NCBI GenBank assembly: GCA_013001365.1
Contig: JABDMQ010000371.1
Span: 1-32,255, forward strand
DNA length: 32,255 nt
From: Flavobacteriaceae bacterium
GTDB taxonomy: Bacteria > Bacteroidota > Bacteroidia > Flavobacteriales > Flavobacteriaceae
Direction: 5' to 3'
Shown: positions 8,900 to 15,761 of the stretch, piece by piece
Position numbering within the stretch: position 1 is the first letter of the stretch
How the letters are laid out: each line of letters starts with the position of its first letter
The notes under the pieces: model-generated
What the model saw: only the letters and a program-made list of their open reading frames with translations
What the model was told of the DNA's origin: nothing
The model's database searches: none
Translations under genes and position numbers: made by a program

Positions 8900-9096
8900 T
8901 GCTAATATAACGGAGCTTTTTCCAAATTATTGAATTTATTAGATAAAATACTTATAAATCAGGTTTAGCGGACTTTTAAAATTTAATTGAACATCCTTTA
9001 ATTCAAGGGAAATTTTATCAAACAAAAACTAAAGGACTAGTTGTCAGAAAGTTAAATTTAAAAAGAGATTTTTTTTGAATTTTAGGGATCGAAAAT

Positions 9097-9171
9097 AAAA
9101 AAAGGTGAACGAGAGTTCACCTTTTTTTGCCCCAAATCTACCATGAACTTAACCTACTTATGTTATGGTGA
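9097..9171 (-). repeat. Duplicated 73-75-bp hairpin element, copy B (candidate small RNA)
   Basis: Matches copy A base for base except that the A and T tracts each have seven bases instead of six. The hairpin is 9097-9128, the shared 43-base block 9129-9171, and the second stem-loop 9140-9169. On the minus strand TATAATTTG (9175-9183), a near match to a -7 box, lies three bases before the block. The offset from copy A is about 272 bases. Sequence outside the block differs from copy A, so the boundary at GGTGA is sharp. Confidence 0.85.
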
Positions 9172-9219
9172 GACCAAATTATACCTTTCTTAGGTAGCAG
9201 AATAAAATAATAGATAAAC

Positions 9220-9243
9220 GGCATTTTTTTTAGGTAAAATGCC
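9220..9243 (-). terminator. Possible terminator of the purF-like gene
   Basis: GGCATTTT (9220-9227), an eight-base loop, and AAAATGCC (9236-9243) form an 8-bp stem about 40 bases after the purF-like stop codon. On the minus strand it is followed only by an interrupted T-rich stretch, so it would be weak. Repeat copy B lies beyond it and could act as backup. Confidence 0.4.
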
Positions 9244-9282
9244 AATATTTTAGATAAAATACGGTTTTACCATAATTTGGGA

Positions 9283-11181
9283 TTAATAGGCTCTGTCTCT
9301 ATTTCCTTCAAAAAAATTGATAAATGCCTTGTTAACCACACGGTTACCACCTGCGGTCGGGTAATTACCAGTGAAATACCAATCTCCAAGATTCTTAGGG
9401 CAGGCTTTATTAAGATTATCCACTGTTTGAAAAATTATTTTAATATCGGCATTGACATCTTCATCACTCAATAACTCAGATATCTTTTGGGATATTTCTT
9501 CATCAGTAAAGGGTTCATAGATTTCCTTTACATAATTATATACCTCTGTATCTTTTAAATGAACTTGGTCCTTACATTTTTTATAAACCTCCTCAACGAT
9601 ATCGTATTTCCCATTTTCCCTAAGAAGAGAAAGGGAGGCTCTAAAGGCAACAAGATCTTCAAGTCGGGCCATATCAATTCCGTAACAATCTGGATAACGT
9701 ATTTGAGGCGCTGAAGAAACCACAACAATTTTCTTTGCTTTAAGTCTATCCAACATCTTGATAATGCTTTTTTTCAACGTTGTTCCACGTACTATGCTAT
9801 CATCAATAATTACAAGATTGTCTGTAGGCCTGATCACTCCATATGTTACATCGTAAACATGAGCTACCAAGTCATCGCGACTGCTATCCTCTGTTATGAA
9901 GGTCCTGAGCTTAACATCCTTTATAGCGATTTTCTCGATTCTAGGTCGCTCGGATAAAATCTCTGTGACCTTTTGCGCGGAGATATTTCTCTGACCAGAT
10001 AAAATGGCATGGGTTTTTTGTTCGTTTAGATGGTCTTCAACAGATTCGATCATTCCATAGAAGGAGGTTTCTGCAGTATTCGGGATATATGAGAAAACAG
10101 TATTTTTCGTGTCGCCTTCAATTGCCTCCAAAACTTTTGGCATTAACAGTTTGCCTAATTGTTTTCTTTCTTGATAAATTTCTGCGTCACTGCCTCTAGA
10201 AAAGTATATACGTTCGAAAGAACACGCTTTTCTCTCCAGAGGCTCAATTATTTTCTTGATGTTCGTCTCACCAGATTTTTTTATGATAATCGCATTTCCT
10301 GGAGGCAACTCTAGAACCTCATCGTAATTTACATTAAAGACAGTTTGTATTACTGGACGCTCGGACGCTACCACTACAACCTCATCGTCCTTATAATAAT
10401 ATGCAGGCCTTATACCAGCAGGATCCCTGAGAACGAATGAATCCCCATGACCTAACATGCCAGCCATAGCGTAACCACCATCCCAGTTTTTAGATGACCT
10501 GCGTAATATCTTGGATACCTTAAGTCTTTCTGCGATCAAGGCAGAGCATTCTATTTTACTAAAGCCTTCCTTTTTTAGGTCCTTATATATTTTATCAACA
10601 GCATCATCGAGAAAATGTCCTATTTTCTCCATGATGGTAATAGTGTCTGTATACTCTTTAGGATGCTGGCCAAGTTCTACTAAATTGTTAAAGAGCTCCT
10701 TTACATTTGTCATATTGAAATTACCTGCAAGAATCAGGTTACGATGAGTCCAGTTATTCTGTCTTAAGAAAGGATGAACGCTTTCCACACTGTTTTTCCC
10801 GAAGGTTCCATAACGCACATGTCCAAGCAGGACTTCTCCTATATAAGGAATGTTCTTCTTTTGAAGCTCTACATTATTGCTGTACTCTGGATTCTCAGAA
10901 AGAACTTGATTTATTCTTTCATTAATTTGGTCAAATATGTCTTGAATAGGTTGTTGGGCAACCGATCTTATTCGACTTATATAACGTTCTCCCGGGTTGG
11001 TATTGAGTTTAATGCTTGCAAATCCTGCACCATCTTGTCCACGATTATGCTGCTTTTCCATCATGAGGTACATTTTATTCACACCATAAAAAGCACTTCC
11101 GTATTTTTCCTTGTAGTACTCTAATGGTTTTAAAAGCCTGATGAGCGCAATACCGCACTCATGTTTTATAGCATCACTCAT
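9283..11181 (-). CDS. Amidophosphoribosyltransferase-like protein, long Bacteroidota form
   Basis: 632 residues, against about 500 for classical PurF. The N-terminal glutamine amidotransferase domain would begin at nucleophile Cys9 after removal of MSDAIKHE, and contains NRGQDGAGFAS and LLGHVRYGTFG. The C-terminal phosphoribosyltransferase domain has the PRPP loop LVIIDDSIVRGTT (D460, D461). Classical PurF makes phosphoribosylamine from PRPP and glutamine, the first purine step. Differences: the usual VPDSG-type motif reads YIPNTAE (about 365-371), and the CxxC expected just before FTGxYPT is absent (GDWYFTGNYPT), so the Fe-S cluster of the Bacillus-type enzyme is unlikely. It lies behind a pfkB-family kinase with purN upstream in the same direction. 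It could be a second PurF homologue with a changed role. Confidence 0.88.
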   Translation of the reverse strand: MSDAIKHECGIALIRLLKPLEYYKEKYGSAFYGVNKMYLMMEKQHNRGQDGAGFASIKLNTNPGERYISRIRSVAQQPIQDIFDQINERINQVLSENPEYSNNVELQKKNIPYIGEVLLGHVRYGTFGKNSVESVHPFLRQNNWTHRNLILAGNFNMTNVKELFNNLVELGQHPKEYTDTITIMEKIGHFLDDAVDKIYKDLKKEGFSKIECSALIAERLKVSKILRRSSKNWDGGYAMAGMLGHGDSFVLRDPAGIRPAYYYKDDEVVVVASERPVIQTVFNVNYDEVLELPPGNAIIIKKSGETNIKKIIEPLERKACSFERIYFSRGSDAEIYQERKQLGKLLMPKVLEAIEGDTKNTVFSYIPNTAETSFYGMIESVEDHLNEQKTHAILSGQRNISAQKVTEILSERPRIEKIAIKDVKLRTFITEDSSRDDLVAHVYDVTYGVIRPTDNLVIIDDSIVRGTTLKKSIIKMLDRLKAKKIVVVSSAPQIRYPDCYGIDMARLEDLVAFRASLSLLRENGKYDIVEEVYKKCKDQVHLKDTEVYNYVKEIYEPFTDEEISQKISELLSDEDVNADIKIIFQTVDNLNKACPKNLGDWYFTGNYPTAGGNRVVNKAFINFFEGNRDRAY

Positions 11182-11208
11182 CGTGTTATTTGATTATTAA
11201 TCATAACT

Positions 11209-11233
11209 AAAAAACGCGCTAAATTTAGCGCGC
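11209..11233 (-). terminator. Terminator between pfkB-family gene and purF-like gene
   Basis: An 18-base perfect palindrome, CGCGCTAAATTTAGCGCG (11215-11232), can fold as a 7-bp stem with an AATT loop. On the minus strand it is followed by six T (11209-11214). It starts nine bases after the pfkB-family stop codon and ends 27 bases before the purF-like ATG. Confidence 0.82.
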
Positions 11234-11241
11234 TTCTTTTA

Positions 11242-12168
11242 TTAAGTCAGTTCTATTTCAAATTGTGTTAGGTCTTTGAACTGCTGTAAGCGTCGATGCA
11301 CTTCTCCATGTTCTAAGTTGATCATTCTTTCCGCTCCAAATTTTTCTACACAGAACGAGGCTAGGGTTGAACCATATATCACTGCATTCTTCATGTTCTC
11401 GAAAGAAACGTCGTTGGTCTTGGCCAAATAGCCGGCGAATCCACCTGCAAAGGTATCGCCTGCACCAGTTGGGTCAAAGACTTCTTCCAAAGGTAAAGCT
11501 GGAGCAAAGAAAACATTATCATCATGAAATAACAAAGCGCCATGTTCTCCTTTCTTTATTACGACATATTTTGGCCCCATTTCATTAATCTTCCTGGCAG
11601 CCACCAACAATGAATATTCTCCAGTAAGCTGCCTAGCCTCTTCATCATTTATTGTGATGACATCCACTTTAGAAATTACTTCCTTTAGGTCAGAAAGGGC
11701 ATTGTCCATCCAAAAATTCATGGTGTCCAATATAACTAGTTTAGGTCTTTGATTCATTTGCTCAAGAACACTTATTTGAGTAAGTGGGTGCAAGTTGCCA
11801 AGCATAACGATATTAGCATCTTTATAGTTCTCTGGCACTTTTGGTTTAAAATCTGCCAAGACATTTAACTCTGTACTCAAAGTATCTCGTGAGTTCATAT
11901 CATTATGATATTTACCACTCCAGAAAAAGGTCTTTCCTTCCTTAACGATTTCAATACCTGAAATATCAATATGATTTTCTTTCAATAAGCTCAGGTATGA
12001 ATCTGGAAAATCCCCGCCGACTATCGATACAATAGCAGAATCTACATGAAACTGCGAGGCAGCAAGTCCTATAAAGGTAGCAGCACCTCCGAGGATTTTA
12101 TCTGTCTTTCCAAAAGGGGTTTCAATAGCGTCAAAAGCTACGGTACCAACTATAACTAATTTACTCAT
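11242..12168 (-). CDS. PfkB-family carbohydrate/nucleoside kinase
   Basis: 308 residues of the ribokinase fold. Seen: GGAATFIGLAA (27-37), the glycine-rich sugar-binding start; ITINDEEARQLTG (171-183); and the second PfkB signature FDPTGAGDTFAGG with catalytic base D238. The family phosphorylates sugars or nucleosides with ATP. The substrate cannot be read from sequence. Its place beside a PurF-like enzyme, with purN in the same run, makes a ribose or purine-nucleoside link possible but unproven. A -7 box (12192-12199) lies 23 bases upstream, and a terminator separates it from the purF-like gene. Cytoplasmic. Confidence 0.92.
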   Translation of the reverse strand: MSKLVIVGTVAFDAIETPFGKTDKILGGAATFIGLAASQFHVDSAIVSIVGGDFPDSYLSLLKENHIDISGIEIVKEGKTFFWSGKYHNDMNSRDTLSTELNVLADFKPKVPENYKDANIVMLGNLHPLTQISVLEQMNQRPKLVILDTMNFWMDNALSDLKEVISKVDVITINDEEARQLTGEYSLLVAARKINEMGPKYVVIKKGEHGALLFHDDNVFFAPALPLEEVFDPTGAGDTFAGGFAGYLAKTNDVSFENMKNAVIYGSTLASFCVEKFGAERMINLEHGEVHRRLQQFKDLTQFEIELT

Positions 12169-12191
12169 TAAAATCGTTCAAGGATTCGGTG

Positions 12192-12199
12192 CAAATATA
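12192..12199 (-). promoter_or_regulatory. -7 box of the pfkB-family gene
   Basis: TATATTTG on the minus strand fully matches TAnnTTTG and sits in the 57-base gap after the START-domain gene. Upstream, TTA at an 18-nt spacer is the best -33 candidate, one base off TTG. The pfkB-family gene may thus be transcribed apart from the purN run. Confidence 0.5.
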
Positions 12200-12225
12200 A
12201 TGCTCTTTTAATAATAATAAGTGGA

Positions 12226-12852
12226 TTAATTGTCCTTGTTTTCCAATAGGTCTTTTAAGTTATTGAACGAAGTATATGGAGATTTGACAAGTTGAGAATT
12301 AACTAACCATGCTGGCACGCCACCTTCTGGATCACCAAATAATTGATGGGTAATTGAAATCCCTTTGCTTGTTTCCTCTAAGAGCCAAAACCCCTTGAAA
12401 TTCGTAATTCTTACAGTTCCCTTATTTTCTGGTAATATGTCATTATTTGGGCTAATGTTTATACGAATGCTTTTGTCATTTGGATAAGTTACTGCCACAT
12501 CTGAAACATGATCTCGATTCAAGACTGGCCAGGGCATATCATTAAATAGATAGAAAATGAATTTATTTTCGTCAATTTTCTTGACCAACTTGCTTTTGGA
12601 GGTCTTATAGTTCCAATTTTTAAGATTGTCAGCGTCGAGGACAATGGCTTTTACTTCTTGCAATGAAGTTTTAACGACCATGATGGCTTTGTATTCCTTG
12701 AATTTGGAATTAGGATAATCCCTTGAATAAATCTTCACACCATTTCGGTCTTTTTTCAAGCGCCAATTCTCTTGAGCATGACCATTAAATGAGAAGAGCA
12801 TAGCAAGTATTAGGATGCTTGTCTTTCTAATATGAAAAAAGGGTACTTGCAT
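12226..12852 (-). CDS. Exported START-domain protein
   Basis: 208 residues. The N-terminus MQVPFFHIRKTS followed by ILILAMLFSFNGHAQ is a signal peptide with likely cleavage after GHA. The rest (about 28-205) resembles a START lipid-binding domain: WRLKKDRNGVKIYSRDY at its start, DADNLKNWNYK, the NRDHVSDVAV strand, and the GDPEGGVPAWLVN segment near the C-terminal helix. START domains bind a lipid or other hydrophobic ligand in a deep cavity; the ligand here is unknown. An exported bacterial START protein could act in the periplasm on membrane lipids. It lies nine bases after rnhA and is probably co-transcribed with it. Confidence 0.88.
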   Translation of the reverse strand: MQVPFFHIRKTSILILAMLFSFNGHAQENWRLKKDRNGVKIYSRDYPNSKFKEYKAIMVVKTSLQEVKAIVLDADNLKNWNYKTSKSKLVKKIDENKFIFYLFNDMPWPVLNRDHVSDVAVTYPNDKSIRINISPNNDILPENKGTVRITNFKGFWLLEETSKGISITHQLFGDPEGGVPAWLVNSQLVKSPYTSFNNLKDLLENKDN

Positions 12853-12861
12853 CTTTGAAAT

Positions 12862-13503
12862 CTATTTTCTGCCAAAGTCCGCTGGTATCTCTCCCCAAGC
12901 CTTGGTTTCCCATTTTACAATAGTCGTGTCAAAGGGATTTTTCTTAAGCCAGTCCTCAGCTCGTTCAACAAGCTCGAAAAGCTCTTTGTTCTTTTTTGAA
13001 CGCTTCAATTTACTGTTACAGGCCTTTTTCCTTACCCAACTCATGGCTGTTCGGGAGTCTGTGTAAATGATCTTTTCACTGTTTTTTTTCTTGAGATATG
13101 CCAAGCCATGAACCAAGGCCAAGAATTCACCGATGTTATTCGTTCCTTCCTCAAAAGGACCTTGTCTGAACAACACCTTTTTCGATTTAGTATCAACACC
13201 TCTATATTCCAATTTTCCAGGGTTACCGCTTGAAGCTGCATCGACACTGATCGAGTTGAAATTTGGGCGCCCTATTTTTTTTAACTGTTCTTCAGTCAAT
13301 TGGCTTTTCGAGACCTTGTTTTTGCCAATGTAGTCCTTATAATTCCCCTTCAAGGCTTGTTTGGCTTCATCAAAGGTGCTGAATGATTTGTATTGCGCAC
13401 CTTTAAAATCGGTAATCTGTGCTTTACAATCATCCCATGATTCAAAGACACCTGTATGATGGCCTTTCCAAACAGTATAGTATTTCTTCTTCTTTTTTGC
13501 CAT
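12862..13503 (-). CDS. rnhA: Ribonuclease HI with N-terminal hybrid-binding (viroplasmin-like) domain
   Basis: 213 residues. Residues 1-53 are the Caulimovirus viroplasmin/RNase H N-terminal domain (KYYTVWKGHHTGVFESWDDCKAQI, then YKSFSTFDEAKQALKG), which binds RNA-DNA hybrids. Residues 80-213 are the RNase H catalytic domain with carboxylates in VDAASSGNPG, NNIGEFLALV and YTDSRTA, and the last Asp in EIPADFGRK. It removes RNA from RNA-DNA hybrids. The eukaryote-like two-domain form is common in Bacteroidota. It starts eight bases after the purN stop codon, indicating co-transcription. Confidence 0.93.
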   Translation of the reverse strand: MAKKKKKYYTVWKGHHTGVFESWDDCKAQITDFKGAQYKSFSTFDEAKQALKGNYKDYIGKNKVSKSQLTEEQLKKIGRPNFNSISVDAASSGNPGKLEYRGVDTKSKKVLFRQGPFEEGTNNIGEFLALVHGLAYLKKKNSEKIIYTDSRTAMSWVRKKACNSKLKRSKKNKELFELVERAEDWLKKNPFDTTIVKWETKAWGEIPADFGRK

Positions 13504-13511
13504 CTAAATTG

Positions 13512-14072
13512 TTAAAGCAAGGACTCTATGATTCTTGGGAAATGCTCCATTTCCAGTTCATGCACTTTAGCAGCTATATCTTTAGCAGAATCTTCTGTAG
13601 AAATATCACATTTAGCCTGAAAAATGATGGCTCCTTGATCATAATGCTCATTAACAAAATGGATTGTTATACCAGATTCTTCTTCCTTATTTTCCTTGAC
13701 AGCTTTGTGAACATTCATTCCGTACATTCCTTTACCTCCATATTTAGGCAGTAGAGCGGGATGAATATTAATAATGCGATTTGAGAAGTCCTTCAATAGG
13801 TGTTCAGGAATCTTCCAAAGGAATCCAGCCAGGACGATTAGATCTGGATTTTCATCTTTTAGAATTGAATGAATGATAGCGCCTTTTTGAAAGGCAGCCC
13901 GATTGAAAGATAAAGCGCTAATATTCAGACTTTTACATTTTTCTAAAACTTTGGCATGAGGATTGTTAGACAAGACTTGAACAACAGAGGCACCTCCTCG
14001 TTGTTGAAAGTAAGTAATAATGTTTTCTGCATTAGTTCCGGAACCGGAAGCAAAAATTACAATACGTTTCAT
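13512..14072 (-). CDS. purN: Phosphoribosylglycinamide formyltransferase
   Basis: 186 residues. It transfers formyl from 10-formyl-tetrahydrofolate to GAR, the third step of purine synthesis. Seen: phosphate-binding FASGSGTNAENII (7-19), LIVLAGFLWKIP, and the catalytic triad N102 and H104 (INIHPALLPKYGGKGMYG) and D145 (HYDQGAI). It is the first gene of the minus-strand run purN > rnhA > START protein and is divergent from acpP across a 184-base gap. I could not find a full consensus promoter on its side. Its A/T-rich leader holds only a weak TTTTTTGTT-CAA-AACAAAAAA hairpin. Confidence 0.96.
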   Translation of the reverse strand: MKRIVIFASGSGTNAENIITYFQQRGGASVVQVLSNNPHAKVLEKCKSLNISALSFNRAAFQKGAIIHSILKDENPDLIVLAGFLWKIPEHLLKDFSNRIINIHPALLPKYGGKGMYGMNVHKAVKENKEEESGITIHFVNEHYDQGAIIFQAKCDISTEDSAKDIAAKVHELEMEHFPRIIESLL

Positions 14073-14218
14073 TTCACGAGTTCATGTGTTTTTTGTTCAA
14101 AACAAAAAAAAGAATTATTAATGACAATTAAGGAGCAAAACAGATTTTCTTCCATTTTATTTCGCTAAATTACAAACACTATTTATCGGGTATGAGTGCG
14201 TTTTAAAATAAAGTTTTT

Positions 14219-14226
14219 TATTTTTG
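14219..14226 (+). promoter_or_regulatory. -7 box of the acpP-fabF-rnc transcript
   Basis: TATTTTTG fully matches TAnnTTTG, 30 bases before the acpP ATG. No TTG is found at 17-22-nt spacing, so the -33 part is weak or absent. Confidence 0.6.
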
Positions 14227-14256
14227 CCACCTAATTAAAACTTAAATTAAAAGATT

Positions 14257-14490
14257 ATGTCAGACATTGCATCAAGAGTTAAAGCGATTATCGTAGATAA
14301 GCTAGGCGTTGACGAAAATGAAGTGGTAACCGAAGCGAGCTTCACGAATGATTTGGGAGCAGATTCTTTGGATACTGTGGAATTGATCATGGAATTCGAG
14401 AAAGAATTCGATATCCAGATTCCAGACGACCAAGCAGAGAATATCGCTACCGTTGGTCAAGCAATCTCATATATTGAAGACGCTAAATAA
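14257..14490 (+). CDS. acpP: Acyl carrier protein
   Basis: 77 residues, highly acidic. Ser37 in GADSLDTVEL is the site that receives the 4'-phosphopantetheine arm. It carries growing acyl chains during type II fatty-acid synthesis. FabF, which elongates them, is the next gene, 13 bases on. Start: the only ATG giving the standard SDIASRVKAIIVDKLG N-terminus. Confidence 0.98.
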   Translation: MSDIASRVKAIIVDKLGVDENEVVTEASFTNDLGADSLDTVELIMEFEKEFDIQIPDDQAENIATVGQAISYIEDAK

Positions 14491-14503
14491 GTAATAATTA
14501 CTT

Positions 14504-15754
14504 ATGGAATTAAAGCGAGTTGTTGTAACAGGTCTAGGCGCACTTACTCCTATAGGCAATACCAAGGATCAATATTGGGATGCATTAGTTAAGGGTAAAA
14601 GCGGGGCTGCTCCAATTACTTACTTTGATACCGAAAAGTTCAAGACAAAATTCGCTTGCGAAGTCAAGAATTTTAATGCCACAGACTTCCTGGATAGAAA
14701 GGAAGCTCGTAAGATGGACAGATTTACCCAGTACGCTATGGTGGCTTCTGATGAAGCCATCAGCGACTCTGGGATAGACCTTGAAAAAGTCGATAAATTA
14801 AGAGTAGGTGTTATATGGGGCGCAGGAATTGGCGGCCTAGAAACATTTCAAGATGAAGTACTAAACTTCGCAAAAGGGGACGGAACCCCAAGATTCAATC
14901 CTTTTTTCATTCCAAAAATGATAGCTGATATAGCTCCGGGAAACATTTCCATAAAGCATGGTTTCATGGGCCCGAACTATACCACAGTATCTGCGTGCGC
15001 ATCGTCAGCCAATGCGATGATCGATGCATTGAACACCATAAGATTAGGACATTGTGATGTCGTAGTTACCGGCGGGAGTGAAGCTGCCGTTACTATAGCA
15101 GGAATGGGAGGTTTCAATGCAATGCATGCTTTATCAACAAGAAACGAAAGTCCTGAAACAGCTTCAAGACCCTTTGATGCCACAAGAGATGGATTTGTTT
15201 TAGGAGAAGGTGCAGGAGCGATTATCTTGGAGAGCTATGAACATGCCATAAATAGAGGTGCTAAGATCTATGCCGAGGTAATTGGCGGCGGTCTTTCTTC
15301 CGACGCACATCATATGACTGCTCCACATCCTGAAGGAATAGGAGTAATTGCGGTCATGAAAAATTGTTTGGACAATGCCGGAATTCAACCTGAAGAAGTT
15401 GACCATATTAATACGCATGGCACATCGACTCCTTTGGGAGATGTTGCCGAATTAAAAGCTATATCTGAAGTGTTTGGAGCTCATGCGAAGAATATCAGTA
15501 TCAATTCTACAAAATCTATGACAGGGCATTTACTTGGTGCTGCCGGTGCTATTGAGTCTATTGCTTCTATTCTAGCAATTGAGCATGGAATTGTTCCTCC
15601 TACTATCAATCATACTACAGTTGATGAAAACATAGACCCAGAATTGAACTTAACCCTGAACCAGGCACAAAAAAGAAGCGTCAAGGTCGCAATGAGCAAT
15701 ACTTTTGGTTTCGGTGGTCATAATGCCTGTGTGTTGTTCAAAAAATTAGACTAA
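14504..15754 (+). CDS. fabF: 3-oxoacyl-[acyl-carrier-protein] synthase II
   Basis: 416 residues, typical for FabF. The Cys-His-His catalytic triad is visible: C165 (VSACASSANAM), H305 (NTHGTSTPLGD) and H342 (KSMTGHLLGAAG). It condenses acyl-ACP with malonyl-ACP during chain elongation and, in known members, makes unsaturated chain length temperature-responsive. Directly downstream of its substrate carrier acpP and seven bases before rnc. The terminator-like hairpin inside the rnc start (15786-15818) could end most acpP-fabF transcripts. Confidence 0.98.
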   Translation: MELKRVVVTGLGALTPIGNTKDQYWDALVKGKSGAAPITYFDTEKFKTKFACEVKNFNATDFLDRKEARKMDRFTQYAMVASDEAISDSGIDLEKVDKLRVGVIWGAGIGGLETFQDEVLNFAKGDGTPRFNPFFIPKMIADIAPGNISIKHGFMGPNYTTVSACASSANAMIDALNTIRLGHCDVVVTGGSEAAVTIAGMGGFNAMHALSTRNESPETASRPFDATRDGFVLGEGAGAIILESYEHAINRGAKIYAEVIGGGLSSDAHHMTAPHPEGIGVIAVMKNCLDNAGIQPEEVDHINTHGTSTPLGDVAELKAISEVFGAHAKNISINSTKSMTGHLLGAAGAIESIASILAIEHGIVPPTINHTTVDENIDPELNLTLNQAQKRSVKVAMSNTFGFGGHNACVLFKKLD

Positions 15755-15761
15755 AAATCGA

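Larger units (their letters stand above)
8742..9282. other. 541-bp gap between sod and the purF-like gene
   Basis: No convincing protein gene. It holds, in order: the sod terminator (8757-8796), repeat copy A (8827-8899), about 200 bases of AT-rich sequence, repeat copy B (9097-9171), and a weaker hairpin (9220-9243) downstream of the purF-like gene. The 13-mer TTAGATAAAATAC also occurs twice (8939-8951 and 9250-9262), once to the right of each repeat copy, so an older and longer duplication is possible. Confidence 0.8.

Noticed and set aside
8871..8933. Short plus-strand frames starting MNLTYLCYG in both repeat copies (20 and 16 codons)
   Set aside because: The first nine codons are identical only because the DNA repeat is identical. 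Beyond the repeat edge the peptides differ in sequence and length, so there is no sign of selection on the protein.
11215..11232. Palindrome read as a regulator operator
   Set aside because: A T6 tract directly after it and its position right behind a stop codon fit a terminator better; operator use is kept only as a side possibility.
14084..14115. A/T-only hairpin in the purN leader, TTTTTTGTT-CAA-AACAAAAAA
   Set aside because: The stem has no GC core and could easily arise by chance in this AT-rich gap; not reported as a terminator or riboswitch.
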